Shown here piece after piece: positions 62,982 to 64,000 of a stretch of DNA of 64,000 nt. The DNA is from G963662675 sp963676845 (lineage in GTDB: Bacteria; Bacteroidota; Bacteroidia; Bacteroidales; Prolixibacteraceae): contig CAXXKK010000037.1 of NCBI GenBank assembly GCA_963676845.2, positions 144,430 to 208,429 on the forward strand. The letters are read 5' to 3'. The notes under the pieces are model-generated. The model was not told the origin of the DNA and did not search any database. It saw nothing but the letters and a program-made list of their open reading frames with translations. Numbering within the stretch: position 1 is the first letter of the stretch; each line of letters opens with the position of its first letter. The position numbers and the translations under genes were made by a program.

Positions 62982-64000
62982 TGCAAGCAAAGATCAAAGA
63001 AAACCTAAGTCATCCTGAAATACTGGAAAGCTATGTACCAATCGGATAAAAAAAGTTTCGAAAAAGCCTTTTGGGTGCTTTACCCTGAGGTTTCAGGTCT
63101 TGAGATTGCTCATTTCTGGAAAGCGCGATTCGATCAGAAAAGCAAGTTTGAAAACTTTTCAATAAAAAAGAAGGATATTTTTCTTGTGATCATCAGCTGC
63201 CTTTTTGCCGGGTTTTTAATCAAACTCCCACAGTTTTTCCACATCTACATAACTGAAGACCTCTTTTATGAACGAAATGCCGGGCTTATTGCTCTTTTAG
63301 GATTGTCGGCTTATGCATTTTTTAGCAGGCAGACAATCAACAAGATTCATGTTTTAATTACGGGTTTTGTTTTTCTCATCTCTGCAATATACATCAACTT
63401 ACTCCCTACTCCGGCACTCAGCTATTCAATAGACCTGGCCTATATACATCTGCCTTTATTACTGTGGTGTATGTACGGACTGGTTTATATTGACTTTGAC
63501 CTAACGGATAAACGAAAACGAATTGACTATATCCGTTACAATGGTGATTTAGCAGTTATGGCTGCCATTATAATAATTGCCGGAGGAATTTTAACGGCAG
63601 TTTCCTTTGGTCTTTTTTCAGCTATCGGAATTAATATTGAAGATTTTTACTTGAATTGGGTAATACTTTTAGGAGCTATTTCATTGCCAATTGTTGCTAC
63701 TTACATCGTTCGGACATTCCCTTCGGTGACGAATAAAATAGCCCCCATCATCGCATTTATTTTTAGCCCGTTGGTGCTTATTACCCTTGTTGTATACCTG
63801 GCAACAGTATTATTTACCGAGGGAAATCCCTATAATGACCGTGACTTCCTGATTGTTTTTAACCTGATGCTCTTGGGAGTTATGGCTATTATTGTTTTCT
63901 CTGTTTCAGAAAGTTCAGTGAGTATCAACAAGAAAGTAAACTCAATAACACTTCTTCTGCTTACTATTGTTGCAATTTAGTTGACCTGTAGCACTTTCTG
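62982..64000 (+). pseudogene. DUF4153 membrane protein, frameshifted and cut by the window edge
   Basis: The start MQAKIKENLSHPEILES at 62982 and the following MYQSDKKSFEKAFWVLYPEVSG match the DUF4153 beginning but lie in different frames: one surplus base near 63031. Then come at least eight hydrophobic helices (IFLVIISCLFAGFLI, GLIALLGLSAYAFF and others). A stop at 63978 comes early; the family is about 600 residues. Reading through, VDLVALS-like codons appear after two missing bases near 63977 and 63987, so the gene probably continues past the window. Function unknown. Confidence 0.75.

Overview
The window is a stretch of chromosome from a low-GC member of the Bacteroidota (class Bacteroidia). 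The signs are a type IX secretion locus (GldJ, PorU, PorV), a secreted protein with a type IX C-terminal sorting domain, promoters of the TTTG / TAnnTTTG type, and families typical of the phylum (LruC, DUF4831, DUF1080, DUF4153, BlaI plus M56 peptidase). A gliding or surface-living marine relative of the Marinilabiliales is my best guess, but the order cannot be fixed from sequence alone. Most of the window is ordinary core genome. I see no prophage, insertion sequence with a transposase, CRISPR array or conjugative module.

Layout. 1-6.4 kb is a surface-polysaccharide area: the end of a membrane glycosyltransferase, a secreted beta-helix protein, and a minus-strand operon ugd - uxs - cytosolic hybrid sensor kinase. 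6.8-12.7 kb holds an LruC lipoprotein and two tandem POT peptide transporters, the first with a large insertion. 13-18.2 kb has NAD(P)HX repair, two secreted proteins and the PepD dipeptidase. 18.2-18.5 kb is an intergenic region with two hairpins and a 21-bp repeat array. 18.5-27.5 kb carries an LpxA-like acyltransferase, a Crp/Fnr regulator, PhoH, FolC, tRNA-Val, MarC, a DEAD-box helicase and a DUF1080 protein. 27.7-33.4 kb is a peptidoglycan-salvage group: a GH3/beta-lactamase fusion, a NamZ-type muramidase and a sodium:solute symporter. 33.5-39.2 kb has a lipoprotein, an endonuclease-like protein, CCA transferase, thioredoxin and MurF. 39.3-47.1 kb is gldJ / porU-porV-ispF plus two short genes. 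47.2-53.9 kb has a TPR sensor kinase, a LemA-TPM-TPM operon facing an SPFH - DUF5808-like - RHH - zinc-ribbon operon, and a sigma factor with a small partner. 54-64 kb has UvrA, an unrecognised 594-residue Cys-containing protein, about 1 kb of gene-free repeat-like DNA, a BlaI - M56 sensor pair, YjbQ, a small secreted protein and the start of a DUF4153 membrane protein.

How they work together. The polysaccharide genes supply UDP-xylose precursors and polymerisation. PorU and PorV process and anchor type IX cargo such as the beta-helix protein. The muramidase, glucosaminidase and symporter would release and import cell-wall sugars. PepD and the POT carriers would handle peptides.

Quality note. 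Seven genes (35.7-63 kb) are each broken by exactly one surplus base, several in homopolymers, and the last gene also seems to lack two bases near the right edge. This looks more like residual indel errors in the assembly than genuine gene decay. The most unusual signals are the 21-bp palindromic repeat array, the paired AACTG-N6-CAGTT dyads at the blaI promoter, the insertion in the long POT transporter, the LpxA paralog with an altered active-site position, and the unrecognised 594-residue protein.
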